43,922 bases of DNA, taken from assembly GCA_002372015.1 (NCBI GenBank), contig DFIA01000034.1, forward strand, positions 1 to 43,922, in the 5' to 3' direction. Position 1 is the stretch's first letter, and every line of letters begins with the position of its first letter. The stretch comes from Bacteroidales bacterium UBA3709. GTDB lineage: Bacteria; Bacteroidota; Bacteroidia; Bacteroidales; UBA932. Positions 17,111 through 24,269 of the stretch are shown in pieces. The notes below the pieces were generated by a model that saw only the letters and a program-made list of their open reading frames with translations, had not been told where the DNA came from and did not search any database. The translations under genes were made by a program, and so were the position numbers.

Positions 17111-19312
17111 ATGAAAAAATTTACAGATGGTATCGTTTTATGCTTGCTCGCCCTTGCTTTGGATAATTGCGGTAAAAGAGTTTCTCCGGAGCCGGGTCCG
17201 CAGATAATTGAGCAAAAAGTTGTGCATTTTGTGGCAAAAGCTCCCGATACCAAAGCTGTTTTTGGTAATAAGGTAGGCTCGACATATCCTACGCTTTGGA
17301 CTGAGGACGATAAGATAGCGGTTTCTCTCAATTTTGCTTCGCCGCTTTCATTTACGGTAAAGCCAAATGGCAATGGAAGAACGGCAACTTTTGATGCTGA
17401 TATGAAAGAGAGTGTAGTTCCTGCTACATTCTATGCTATTAGTCCTTACTCTGCGTATATGGGGAAAGATGCCCAAGGTAAGAGCCTGAGTTTTGCTCTT
17501 GCCAGTACTCAAAAGCCTACTCAAACATCTGTAGATAAGAATGCCATTATAATGGTAGCCCAATCCGGAGTTTATTCAACCTGGCCAAAGCAGGCTGAGT
17601 TATCTTTTTCTCATGTAGGGGCTTATGGTAAGCTTTCTCTGAAAAATATATCGGAAACAGTAACCATCAGCCGTATCAAATTAGAAGCTTCGCAAAAAAT
17701 AGCAGGCAACTTTTCTTTCTATCCGTTGTCTGGCAATTTTGAAGAGATAGGAGCTACTAACATAATAACCATTGATGCTGCAAACCTTACCGGCAGCAAC
17801 TCAGAGAAGGAATTTTGGTTCTCAATAAAGCCCACAGACCTTTCCGGCACTCAACTCAGAGCTTATGTTTATACTAATGCTGGTGTTTATCAGAAACAGA
17901 TGACCTTTTCTGCCTCCAACGGAAACTTTCAGGCGGGAAGAATAGTGTCTTTCAGTATTGATATGAACGGCATTACTCCGCTCTTGGAAGATCAATTGGA
18001 AATATATGTATCTCCGACAGGTAGCGATTCTGCCCCGGGTACATCACAGCAGCCTTTAAAAACTTTACAGGCTGCCATAGATAAGGCGGCGGCAGGCTCA
18101 AGAGTGTATCTTATGGATGGGGTTTGGAATGAGGGCTTTAAGCTTACAAAATCGGGGAGCAGCGTGGCACCGATTGTTATAACAGCGGCTCCCGGAGCCA
18201 CCCCAATCGTTGATGGCGGTAATGGGGAGGGATGGAGCATGGATACCGAAATAGGCAAGAAACTGCTATCTGACTTTGCGAGAACAGACGCTGGTTTACC
18301 TGCATTTAATTCAGACAAAGCCTTGGTTACTATAGCAGGAGCTTCGTATGTGGAAATAAGAGGGCTTACGGTTACCGGCTCTTCTGCCAGTGGCATATAT
18401 TGCGGCAAAGGTGCCTCATACATAGTGGTAGAGAATTGTACTGTTACAAATTGTGTAGCACCCGGGATATGTTTTGGGGCAGACAACTCTCCGTCTTCCA
18501 ACATCAAGGTCTTGAACAATTATGTTAAGAACTGCTCACAGCGGTCGAGAGAGGCTATATCCCTGCGAACTGTAGATGTATTTGAAGTAGCAAACAATAC
18601 CGTAGAAAAAGTGATAAAAGAGAGCATAGATGTAAAATCGGGATGCACAAACGGAACAATTCATCATAATAAAATTGTAAATGGCGGACACTGCGGAATT
18701 TATATGGATGCCGGCTTTGTTAATACCAAGCCGCAAGCAAATATAGAAGTATATTGTAACAGTGTAATAAACGGCTATGGTACGGCTATTTGCGTGGCTT
18801 CCGAGGCTGGAAATAATTGCAGTAACATTAAGATTTACAATAATCTGGCATACATATACGGTGCTGAAAGCCATGGATGCGGAATAAAAGTAGCTTTAAA
18901 CAGTTCAAACAAATCTGGGCTTATCAAAAATGTCTATATATATAACAACACCGTATATGGATTTGGACAGCAGGGGATTTATGTAAATTATCCCACAATA
19001 GAAAATATTGTGATAACCAACAATATATCGGTGAAAGCCTTAGACAATATAGCTTTGAACAGTGCCAATGGGGTTCCTGCCGAACAGCTGCATGTTATTC
19101 GTAATCTGTATTTTTGGGGCAAGGCCAGCTATGCCGGCACCGATTCAATAAACGAAGATCCGCTGTTTACAGACCCTGCAGCAGGGTTGTTTACATTAAA
19201 AGAAGGTTCGCCAGCCATAAATGCGGCACGAGGTACTTGGGTGGCTAAAACAGACTTTACAGGCAAGGGCAGACAGCAGGGGAAAGAAGACCTCGGAGCT
19301 TTTGAAAGGTAG
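17111..19312 (+). CDS. Lipoprotein with fimbrillin-like N-terminus and right-handed beta-helix domain
   Basis: 733 residues from the ATG at 17111; an ATG three codons earlier (17102) lies inside the last repeat unit and is less likely. The signal peptide (MKKFTDGIVLCLLALA) leads to a Cys about residue 19, but the residues before it, LDN, make a poor lipobox. Residues 30-290 resemble fimbrillin-type lipoproteins (DTKAVFG, LWTEDDKIAVS). From about residue 300, IYVSPTGSDSAPGT and PLKTLQAAIDKA begin a parallel beta-helix of the PL9/DUF1565 kind, with repeated N-x-V/I turns. Surface carbohydrate binding or lyase activity is possible, but catalytic residues cannot be assigned. Transcription may start within the minisatellite that adjoins the start. 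Confidence 0.8.
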   Translation: MKKFTDGIVLCLLALALDNCGKRVSPEPGPQIIEQKVVHFVAKAPDTKAVFGNKVGSTYPTLWTEDDKIAVSLNFASPLSFTVKPNGNGRTATFDADMKESVVPATFYAISPYSAYMGKDAQGKSLSFALASTQKPTQTSVDKNAIIMVAQSGVYSTWPKQAELSFSHVGAYGKLSLKNISETVTISRIKLEASQKIAGNFSFYPLSGNFEEIGATNIITIDAANLTGSNSEKEFWFSIKPTDLSGTQLRAYVYTNAGVYQKQMTFSASNGNFQAGRIVSFSIDMNGITPLLEDQLEIYVSPTGSDSAPGTSQQPLKTLQAAIDKAAAGSRVYLMDGVWNEGFKLTKSGSSVAPIVITAAPGATPIVDGGNGEGWSMDTEIGKKLLSDFARTDAGLPAFNSDKALVTIAGASYVEIRGLTVTGSSASGIYCGKGASYIVVENCTVTNCVAPGICFGADNSPSSNIKVLNNYVKNCSQRSREAISLRTVDVFEVANNTVEKVIKESIDVKSGCTNGTIHHNKIVNGGHCGIYMDAGFVNTKPQANIEVYCNSVINGYGTAICVASEAGNNCSNIKIYNNLAYIYGAESHGCGIKVALNSSNKSGLIKNVYIYNNTVYGFGQQGIYVNYPTIENIVITNNISVKALDNIALNSANGVPAEQLHVIRNLYFWGKASYAGTDSINEDPLFTDPAAGLFTLKEGSPAINAARGTWVAKTDFTGKGRQQGKEDLGAFER

Positions 19313-19320
19313 AACAAAAA

Positions 19321-19351
19321 GTTGTACAACCATATTTTTTTCATATATTTG
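19321..19351 (+). promoter_or_regulatory. Promoter of rpsU
   Basis: GTTG (19321-19324), 19 bases, then TATATTTG (19344-19351), an exact -7 element. A start near 19357 gives a leader of about 28 bases that contains the strong Shine-Dalgarno sequence. Confidence 0.65.
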
Positions 19352-19365
19352 CACCCCGCAAAGAA

Positions 19366-19375
19366 AAAGGAGGTG
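19366..19375 (+). promoter_or_regulatory. Perfect Shine-Dalgarno sequence of rpsU
   Basis: AAAGGAGGTG is fully complementary to the usual 3' tail of 16S rRNA and lies 9 bases before the ATG at 19385. Other genes in this window lack such sites. In Bacteroidota the anti-Shine-Dalgarno tail is masked by S21, S18 and S6, and a strong site on rpsU itself is known to allow autoregulation; that part is established knowledge applied here. Confidence 0.8.
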
Positions 19376-19384
19376 GTATAAAAC

Positions 19385-19576
19385 ATGATAATAGTTCCTA
19401 TAAAGGACGGCGAGAACATAGAGAGAGCATTAAAGAAATTTAAGAGAAAGTTCGAGAAGACTGGCATTATAAGAGAGCTCAGAGATCGTAAGACCTTTGA
19501 AAAGCCTTCTGTAAAAAGGCGTGCCCAGTTAATGAAGGCAATCTATGTAAAGCACCTTCAGATTAATGAAGAATAA
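19385..19576 (+). CDS. rpsU: 30S ribosomal protein bS21
   Basis: 63 residues, the usual length in this phylum, with the family pattern IIVPIKDGENIERALKKFKRKF at the start (two overlapping halves: MIIVPIKDGENIERALK and FKRKFEKTGII) and the basic middle RKTFEKPSVKRRAQ. It binds the 30S platform near the 16S rRNA 3' end. In Bacteroidota it takes part in hiding the anti-Shine-Dalgarno sequence, which explains why most genes here have none. The gene's own leader has a perfect Shine-Dalgarno sequence, so low S21 would be expected to raise its translation. It is a single-gene unit with a promoter before it and hairpins after it. Confidence 0.95.
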   Translation: MIIVPIKDGENIERALKKFKRKFEKTGIIRELRDRKTFEKPSVKRRAQLMKAIYVKHLQINEE

Positions 19577-19591
19577 TCAGCTTATAATATG

Positions 19592-19619
19592 ACCGGATTT
19601 AGATACAGTTGTATCCGGT
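19592..19619 (+). terminator. Hairpin after rpsU (first of two)
   Basis: ACCGGAT (19592-19598) pairs with ATCCGGT (19613-19619). An alternative inner stem GATAC/GTATC with an AGTT loop overlaps it. No T-run follows, so it may protect the mRNA 3' end or work with the next hairpin. Confidence 0.4.
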
Positions 19620-19634
19620 GCTACCAAATAATAG

Positions 19635-19673
19635 AAAGAGATAACCGCACTACTATGGGTTATCTCTTTTGTT
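19635..19673 (+). terminator. Intrinsic terminator after rpsU
   Basis: AAAGAGATAACC (19635-19646) pairs perfectly with GGTTATCTCTTT (19658-19669), 12 pairs with an 11-base loop, followed by TGTTT. It separates rpsU from the recombinase gene, which then needs its own promoter. Confidence 0.8.
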
Positions 19674-19709
19674 TATGGAGGAATGTTAGGCGTGTATTTT
19701 ATCCACAGC

Positions 19710-19740
19710 TTGGTCTAATAGTTTTTTTGAGTTAATTTTG
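19710..19740 (+). promoter_or_regulatory. Promoter of the tyrosine recombinase, probably giving a leaderless mRNA
   Basis: TTG (19710-19712), 20 bases, then TAATTTTG (19733-19740), an exact -7 match. Only four bases separate the box from the ATG at 19745, and no other ATG is available near the start of the protein. Transcription would therefore begin at or next to the start codon. Confidence 0.5.
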
Positions 19741-19744
19741 TTTC

Positions 19745-20896
19745 ATGGGATGTTTGAAGGATTTTCTGGATTTTCTGTTAGTGAAAAAAAGATACTCTTC
19801 CAGAACTGCCGAACTTTATGAGCGTGCAGTGGCAGATTTTTTAGTGTATGCCCATGCAGAGCGTTTTGAAAGTTTTCAGACGTCATCGCAAGCGCCTGCC
19901 AAAGAAATGTCTCGTGAGTTTTCTTGCGCTTCATCGCGAGCGCCTGCCAAAGAGTTGTATAGGATTCATGCATTTGCGTTCAGCCTGTCAGATGAAGATG
20001 TTATAGAAGCTCTTCAATATCAGATAATAAGAGGGTATGTATCTTCTTTGATGGATAATAATTTAGATGCTCGTACAGTAAATCTGCATTTGAGTGCACT
20101 CAGTACCTTCTGTAATTATTTGGTTAAACAAGAAAAGTTAGCAACCAATCCGGTAAAAGAAGTTGTGCGGCCTAAAGAAAAAAAACGTTTGCCGCCTTTC
20201 TTTACTCCCGATGTTTTGCAACAATACTTCGATGCTCCAATAGCCATAAACATAAAGGATTCGGATTCTGCCCACGAAAACATAAAACAAACTTACTGTG
20301 CTGTTAGAGATAGGCTTATAGTAACTCTGCTTTTCAGTACCGGGCTTAGGCGCGCAGAGGCTGTATTGCTAAAAATAAGTGATATAGATCTTATAAGACA
20401 CACAATCAGCATTATAGGAAAAGGTAACAAGCAGCGTTTTGTGCCTATAACAAACTTGCTGGCAGAGAAGATAGAAGACTACCTTGTGCTGCGCAATGCT
20501 TTTTTGAACGAGATATCTTCCGGTGCCATAAGGCATGATGCCATAAATTCCTATGCAGCCAACGGCCATTCGGCAGATACCCCCGATCCTGTTCCTGCCT
20601 CAGATAAAATAAATGACTTTTTTCTTACAAACCGAGGCAAACCTCTATATCCCGAGTTCATAAACAAAGTTGTTACAACGGAACTGTCGGGAATAAAGGC
20701 AATTGCCGGGAAAAAATCGCCACATACACTACGTCATAGTTTTGCCACTGCCCTCCTTAACAATGGGGCAGATCTGAACAGCATCAAAGAAGTGTTAGGA
20801 CATTCTAATCTTGCTGCCACACAGGTTTATACCCACAATTCCTTTGAAAAACTCCGAGAGATTTATAAAACTGCTCACCCAAAAGCCAAGAAATGA
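19745..20896 (+). CDS. xerC: Tyrosine recombinase (XerC/XerD type) with two internal insertions
   Basis: 383 residues, about 70 longer than a typical Xer protein. The N-terminal SAM-like domain (about 1-140) and catalytic domain carry all expected residues: Arg202 (STGLRR), Lys226 (GKGNKQR), His327/Arg330 (HTLRH), His353 (LGHSN) and the Tyr362 nucleophile (VYTH). Extra residues lie at about 44-78, made from a repeated SSxAPAKE block, and at about 257-288, a polar linker (SGAIRHDAINS to PASDKIND). Both are outside the catalytic core, so activity is likely. Position after rpsU suggests the housekeeping Xer recombinase that resolves chromosome dimers at dif rather than an element integrase. XerC versus XerD cannot be decided. 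Confidence 0.85.
   Translation: MGCLKDFLDFLLVKKRYSSRTAELYERAVADFLVYAHAERFESFQTSSQAPAKEMSREFSCASSRAPAKELYRIHAFAFSLSDEDVIEALQYQIIRGYVSSLMDNNLDARTVNLHLSALSTFCNYLVKQEKLATNPVKEVVRPKEKKRLPPFFTPDVLQQYFDAPIAINIKDSDSAHENIKQTYCAVRDRLIVTLLFSTGLRRAEAVLLKISDIDLIRHTISIIGKGNKQRFVPITNLLAEKIEDYLVLRNAFLNEISSGAIRHDAINSYAANGHSADTPDPVPASDKINDFFLTNRGKPLYPEFINKVVTTELSGIKAIAGKKSPHTLRHSFATALLNNGADLNSIKEVLGHSNLAATQVYTHNSFEKLREIYKTAHPKAKK
19883..19953 (+). repeat. Direct repeat inserted in the recombinase coding sequence
   Basis: TCATCGCAAGCGCCTGCCAA at 19883 recurs 48 bases later at 19931 with one difference; the match continues through AAGA. The period of 48 keeps the frame, and both copies encode SSxAPAKE. An inverted pair CGCAAG/CTTGCG lies between. 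It looks like a short mobile or interspersed repeat that invaded the gene in frame. Confidence 0.75.
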
Positions 20897-21014
20897 ATCT
20901 ACATTCGGCTAACCGTATGCTACTTATGGAGGCTGGTTTGCGTAACCCAAAATTTATCTTTAACTTTACTTGAACTACGAGTAATCTTTTAACTATAACT
21001 AAATTCAGCGATAT

Positions 21015-21521
21015 ATGAAAAAGCTTTTCCTTAGTGTAATGTTATTAGCCATGTTTTCTGTTCTCTCGAATGCTCAACAAGGCTTAAAAAAGGTTTATGA
21101 CGAAACGATAGAACCACTTGAGCAGATAGATAAAGCTGTAGAAAAGGCTAAAAAAGAAGGTAAGTTTGTTATATGCCAGCTTGGAGGTAATTGGTGCCCT
21201 TGGTGCTTAAAGTTTGCCGATTATATCACCAACGATGCAGAAATCAGCAAGATAATTGCGGATAACTATGTTTACATCCATGTAAATTACAATCCGAGAA
21301 TGGCAAAAAGCAAAGATGCAGAAGTAGTTAAGAAATCGCAGAACCTGCTGAAAAGACTTAACAATGCAGGCCGTTTCGGTTATCCTGCTCTGATTGTATT
21401 AGATGGCAACGGCAAGGTTATACACATTCAAGATTCCGGTTATTTAGAAGAAGGCGAGAGCTACAACAAGAAAAAAGTGATGAGTTTCCTAAAGAATTGG
21501 ACTCCCAAAGCTGTTAAATAG
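21015..21521 (+). CDS. Periplasmic thioredoxin-like protein
   Basis: 168 residues. A signal peptide (MKKLFLSVMLLAMFSVLSNA, cleavage before QQ) precedes a thioredoxin fold with the redox motif WCPWC near residue 60 (GGNWCPWCLKF), and a cis-proline segment FGYPALIVLDGNG. This is the Thioredoxin_7/DUF255-like type, with Trp on both sides, common in Bacteroidota. It probably acts as a disulfide reductant or isomerase outside the cytoplasm. The partner is unknown. The next start codon follows 15 bases after its stop, so a small secreted peptide is likely co-transcribed. Confidence 0.85.
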   Translation: MKKLFLSVMLLAMFSVLSNAQQGLKKVYDETIEPLEQIDKAVEKAKKEGKFVICQLGGNWCPWCLKFADYITNDAEISKIIADNYVYIHVNYNPRMAKSKDAEVVKKSQNLLKRLNNAGRFGYPALIVLDGNGKVIHIQDSGYLEEGESYNKKKVMSFLKNWTPKAVK

Positions 21522-21536
21522 CGATAAAGTTAATCT

Positions 21537-21704
21537 ATGAAAAAACTATTGCTTACAGTTGCAGCAGTTATGCTGGCGGCTATGTTATTTGTCCCTAAGG
21601 TGGTCAGTGGGCAGACGGCGTCAAAAGGTTACTATTTAGAAAAGTATCATCGTGGTTTTTATATAGAGAGAAAAAGAAGCGGCGAAGGCGATGGCTTTAT
21701 GTGA
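21537..21704 (+). CDS. Small secreted peptide of unknown function (55 residues)
   Basis: The frame begins with a clean signal peptide (MKKLLLTVAAVMLAAMLF, then VPKVVSG before QT). About 30 mature residues follow, rich in aromatic and basic residues (KGYYLEKYHRGFYIERKR). I do not recognise the family. It lies 15 bases after the thioredoxin-like gene and probably belongs to its operon. It may instead be the N-terminal stub of a longer gene that lost its 3' part: the stop comes soon after the signal peptide, and the neighbourhood is full of broken genes. Confidence 0.5.
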   Translation: MKKLLLTVAAVMLAAMLFVPKVVSGQTASKGYYLEKYHRGFYIERKRSGEGDGFM

Positions 21705-21765
21705 GAGGCAAGGGATGACGCTATATTGGAATTTCTTAATGATGAACAAAATCAAAACAAAAATT

Positions 21766-22152
21766 ATGAAAAAGATTTTTTTATTTTTAGTAACTACAGT
21801 TTTGCTTTTTGGATGCAGTAAATCTGAAACAGAAATAAACATCGAAACAGCGCAATATTATGTAAAATATGAAGCCAGCACAAATTCAAAATATATAGGT
21901 AATATATTCAGCGTGAGCGTTAATACAGATAAAGGGATTCAGACATTCACAGGCGGGCACACCTTTGAACAAACTTTTGGACCTTTCAAAAAGGGCTTTG
22001 TGGCCACAATAGAGGGGAAAGATAGCTCTCCTGGAGGTGTTTCTACTGTCATAGTAAACATATCTGTAGCTCGTGGGCAAGAGCCATTTGCGTTAAAGGC
22101 TACCAACTCTGGTAGCGGAACGGTATCCGCTACATATACAATAGATTATTAA
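21766..22152 (+). CDS. Small lipoprotein of unknown function
   Basis: 128 residues from the chosen start. The frame is open 25 codons further upstream, but this ATG starts a clean lipoprotein signal peptide ending LLFGC at Cys17. The mature part is beta-rich (repeated VSVNTDKG, TFTGGHTFEQTFGP, VIVNISVARG) and could be a small immunoglobulin-like or beta-sandwich domain, but I do not recognise a family. The related but broken copy immediately downstream (signal peptide, then SCKSS-like start and YTIEYSVSYDA) suggests a duplicated pair of small lipoproteins, the second one dead. Confidence 0.65.
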   Translation: MKKIFLFLVTTVLLFGCSKSETEINIETAQYYVKYEASTNSKYIGNIFSVSVNTDKGIQTFTGGHTFEQTFGPFKKGFVATIEGKDSSPGGVSTVIVNISVARGQEPFALKATNSGSGTVSATYTIDY

Positions 22153-22468
22153 ACTAAAAAAAATCTTATTGTTATTCACATAGCTGTCTGTTTTAGCTTG
22201 TTCTAAGAGTAGCACAGAAAACAAGAGTTATACTATTGAGTATAGCGTTTCCTATGATGCTGTAGTATCAAACAAACTTACAGTGTTTGATAATGATGAC
22301 ATAGAAGATTAGTTTATCCGTTATAGAGTTGGATATCTAAGGTTCGTGAGAGATATTGCTTTATATTTAGGAAGAGAAGAACTGCTAAAAGAGTTAGAGG
22401 CGTTAAAGTGTAAGTCGTCTGAACTCTTTCTCCAGTTGGAGTATATGATGGGCTTATCTGTATCATAA
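22148..22468 (+). pseudogene. Decayed small lipoprotein gene with two in-frame TAG codons
   Basis: One reading frame gives a recognisable lipoprotein start (KKILLLFT, stop, LSVLACSKSS) with TAG at 22181 inside the signal peptide, no ATG (ATT stands where one is expected at 22148), and a second TAG after DNDDIED near 22310. The frame then stays open to TAA at 22466-22468, through YLGREELLKELEALK and LQLEYMMG, which may belong to a different gene. The tail of the first part, TENKSYTIEYSVSYDAVV, is like the C-terminus of the intact lipoprotein just upstream (SGTVSATYTIDY). Most likely a degraded paralogue joined to another fragment. Confidence 0.55.
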
Positions 22469-22492
22469 CCCTCACTTGGACGGCTTAGATAA

Positions 22493-22500
22493 TATCTTTG
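22493..22500 (+). promoter_or_regulatory. -7 element directly before the small frameshifted gene
   Basis: TATCTTTG is an exact -7 match and ends four bases before the ATG at 22505, the same spacing as in front of the recombinase gene. No good -33 TTTG is seen at 19-21 bases. A leaderless transcript is possible. Confidence 0.4.
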
Positions 22501-22504
22501 CATT

Positions 22505-22784
22505 ATGAACGTTTTGGCATTATTAATTGCTTGGGTGTTAGCACAATCAGAGCGCAATAAATTTGCCGCCTACGACGCAGATAAATGGTTGAAAAAATAC
22601 GGCGCAGAGCTGTTTTTTTTTGCCCGAAAATGAATTTACCGTAATCGGTGGTATAACGTTTTTTCTTCACGAAGAAACACTAACAGCAAGCCGCATAGGC
22701 TTTTGCGAGAAAGGTAAGATTACAGAACAGGCCGAAATTTTGAAAAGACTATTCTCAAAACTTGATAGCGTTGATTTTTATTAA
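22505..22784 (+). pseudogene. Small gene interrupted by one extra T in a run of nine T
   Basis: From ATG the frame reads MNVLALLIAWVLAQSERNK to a run of nine T (22613-22621), then stops at a TGA 43 codons in. Removing one T restores a continuous 92-residue protein that goes on LPENEFTVIGGITFFLHEE to a TAA at 22782-22784. Both halves are well behaved and the total length is reasonable, so the run is the only lesion. It may be a simple mutation, a sequencing or assembly error, or a slippage switch. I do not recognise the family: it has a hydrophobic first 13 residues, then a soluble mixed domain (KYGAELFF, FCEKGKITEQAEILKRLF). Confidence 0.6.
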
Positions 22785-22880
22785 ATTATATCAAAGCTGT
22801 GAGAGATTATCTGATAAGCAGGTTAGGGACTTCAGAACCGGTCGCATAGAGCTTAATGAAGGGGACCTTAGCATCTAGGT

Positions 22881-23459
22881 AATATATTCGAGTTGGGAGA
22901 ATTGAAAGAAGATGCAGCATGTGCAAAATTTGCACATACTGCATCCGATGGCAAAATCTACCAGACACAATTCTACAGTCTCGACGCCATCATTGCTGTG
23001 GGCTACAGAGTGAACTCTGTCCGTGCTACCCAGTTCCGACAGTGGGCTACAAGTGTACTGCGCCAGTATGCCATCCGTGGCTATGTACTCGACAGAAAAC
23101 GCATGGAAAATGGGACTTTTCTCGGAGAAGACTATTTCGAGCATCTGTTGGCGGAGATTCGTGAAATTCGTCTTAGTGAACGGAGGTTTTATCAGAAACT
23201 GACAGACATCTACGCTACTGCGGTGGACTATAATCGCGATGCTCCAACTACAAGACTATTCTTCAAGATGATTCAAAACAAGATGCACTTTGCCGTACAT
23301 GGTCATACGGCAGCAGAGCTGATTGTGGAGAGGGCATCTGCCAACAAGGAACACATGGAGCTGGCCACATGGGAGAATACTCCTGATGGGAAAATTGTTA
23401 AAACAGATGTATCCATTGCAAAAAAACGTGTGTATTCGCCAACCTTTGTTCTTCGGTGA
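22881..23459 (+). pseudogene. Truncated RhuM-family protein gene
   Basis: About 190 residues match the central part of the RhuM virulence-protein family: ELGELKEDAACAKF, YSLDAIIAVGYRVNS, ATQFRQWATSVLR, ATAVDYNRDAPTT, LFFKMIQNKMHFAVHGHTAAELI and DVSIAKK, all in the family order. The first 60-70 residues (DNA-binding-like part) are gone: upstream in this frame there is a stop and no ATG, only a TTG. The last 100 or so are replaced by a short unrelated tail (RVYSPTFVLR). Both ends are therefore deleted. Intact RhuM genes occur in genomic islands and phage-like regions, which fits an eroded island. Function is almost certainly lost. Confidence 0.78.
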
Positions 23460-23588
23460 ATGACGGATGCGTGATATTAGCAACGGTGTTCTATTTTTCT
23501 TGGAAAAAAGAAAATCTAAGAATCACAAAATTTACATTCGGACAAAATAAATTTTACCGAATGGCTTCCGTTTTCTGGCTCTGTGCAT

Positions 23589-23596
23589 TATATTTG
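23589..23596 (+). promoter_or_regulatory. -7 element before the 58-residue gene
   Basis: TATATTTG, an exact -7 match, 26 bases before the ATG at 23623. No clear -33 element. Confidence 0.4.
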
Positions 23597-23622
23597 CGAT
23601 AGAATTAAGCAAATAAAAGATT

Positions 23623-23799
23623 ATGTCTAAAGAAAAACTTGAGGCCATAAGAGAAAGAAAAGTTAAAGAAGCTGAAGCTTTTTTCAAGAAGTATGGAGTA
23701 GAGACAAGAGATTTTTGCCTCGAAAATCAACAAGATTCTTCGGATTCTTATAAGACGGTTCAATTGTCTAATAATACAAATTCTATGATTTGCTTTTAG
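23623..23799 (+). CDS. Small charged protein of unknown function, upstream of the broken protease gene
   Basis: 58 residues with a charged helical first third (MSKEKLEAIRERKVKEAEAFFKKYG) and a polar tail (SYKTVQLSNNTNSMICF). No signal peptide or membrane segment. Its stop is three bases before the ATG of the next, broken gene, so the two were one transcript. The helical start has the look of a small partner or antitoxin-like protein, but that is a guess. The downstream gene is dead, so this one may also be a relic. Confidence 0.45.
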   Translation: MSKEKLEAIRERKVKEAEAFFKKYGVETRDFCLENQQDSSDSYKTVQLSNNTNSMICF

Positions 23800-23802
23800 G
23801 GT

Positions 23803-24211
23803 ATGCCTACTTGGGATGAAATTTTAAAGGATGTAAGTAGTTTGCCTAATATTTACGATTTAACAAGACGTAAATACATTAAAGATTTGAGTGACTATAC
23901 AGGCCGCAAACATTGTAGAAGAGTGGCTAAATGATAATATGTTTTCAAAAGATAAAGACAAATCTGTAAGAGTTAAAAAGATTCTCTCTCAGCTGTCTGA
24001 TCATTCAAAGACACTATCTCATAGCAGGCATTTGGGAATGAATGAGATTAAGGATATAGGTCTAAAGGTGGAAGAACTGGAAGAAGACCAAAAGTTACAA
24101 GATTTAGTCTTAAGTGTCCATCATGCAACGATTATAAGCCTTACGCAAACCCATGCCGTAAAGATTATGGAAAATAATATAGGAAAATCCTATGTGCAAA
24201 TAAGCAATTAG
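23803..24211 (+). pseudogene. SDH_sah-type (serine dehydrogenase proteinase-like, ClpP/SppA fold) gene with its core deleted
   Basis: The first 35 codons (MPTWDEILKDV, RRKYIKDLSDYTGR) match the start of the SDH_sah/SppA-like membrane-associated serine protease family. The reading then shifts frame at about 23908 and continues to 24211 with the family's C-terminus: IVEEWLNDNMF, HSRHLG, IKDIGLKVEELEEDQKLQDLVLSVHHA, KIMENN. The roughly 150-residue middle with the catalytic serine and lysine is absent. A hairpin terminator follows. It is a clear internal-deletion pseudogene. The family identity is from memory of its conserved words and is fairly secure. Confidence 0.72.
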
Positions 24212-24239
24212 TCAGATTCTCATAACTATCAGCACTAAA

Positions 24240-24269
24240 ACTAAAGGTCGGAGGTATCCGGCCTTTAGT
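24240..24269 (+). terminator. Hairpin terminator after the broken protease gene
   Basis: ACTAAAGG (24240-24247) pairs with CCTTTAGT (24262-24269), followed by GTTCTTTGGGTTTG. On the other strand the stem is followed by TTTTAG, so it may also serve the flippase gene from the left-going side. Confidence 0.6.

Noticed and set aside
16990..17373. Minus-strand open frame of 127 codons with NTMLV-like pentapeptide repeats
   Set aside because: The repeats are the translated 15-bp minisatellite; a 14-bp unit breaks the frame, and the rest is the reverse of the lipoprotein gene.
19745..20896. Integrase of a mobile element
   Set aside because: Its place after rpsU, Xer-like sequence and lack of adjacent element genes favour the housekeeping Xer recombinase.
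22148..22468. TAG recoding (for example to pyrrolysine or glutamine)
   Set aside because: Only this decaying gene has in-frame TAG; TAG ends other genes here, such as the beta-helix lipoprotein, the 58-residue gene and the priA-side lipid kinase.
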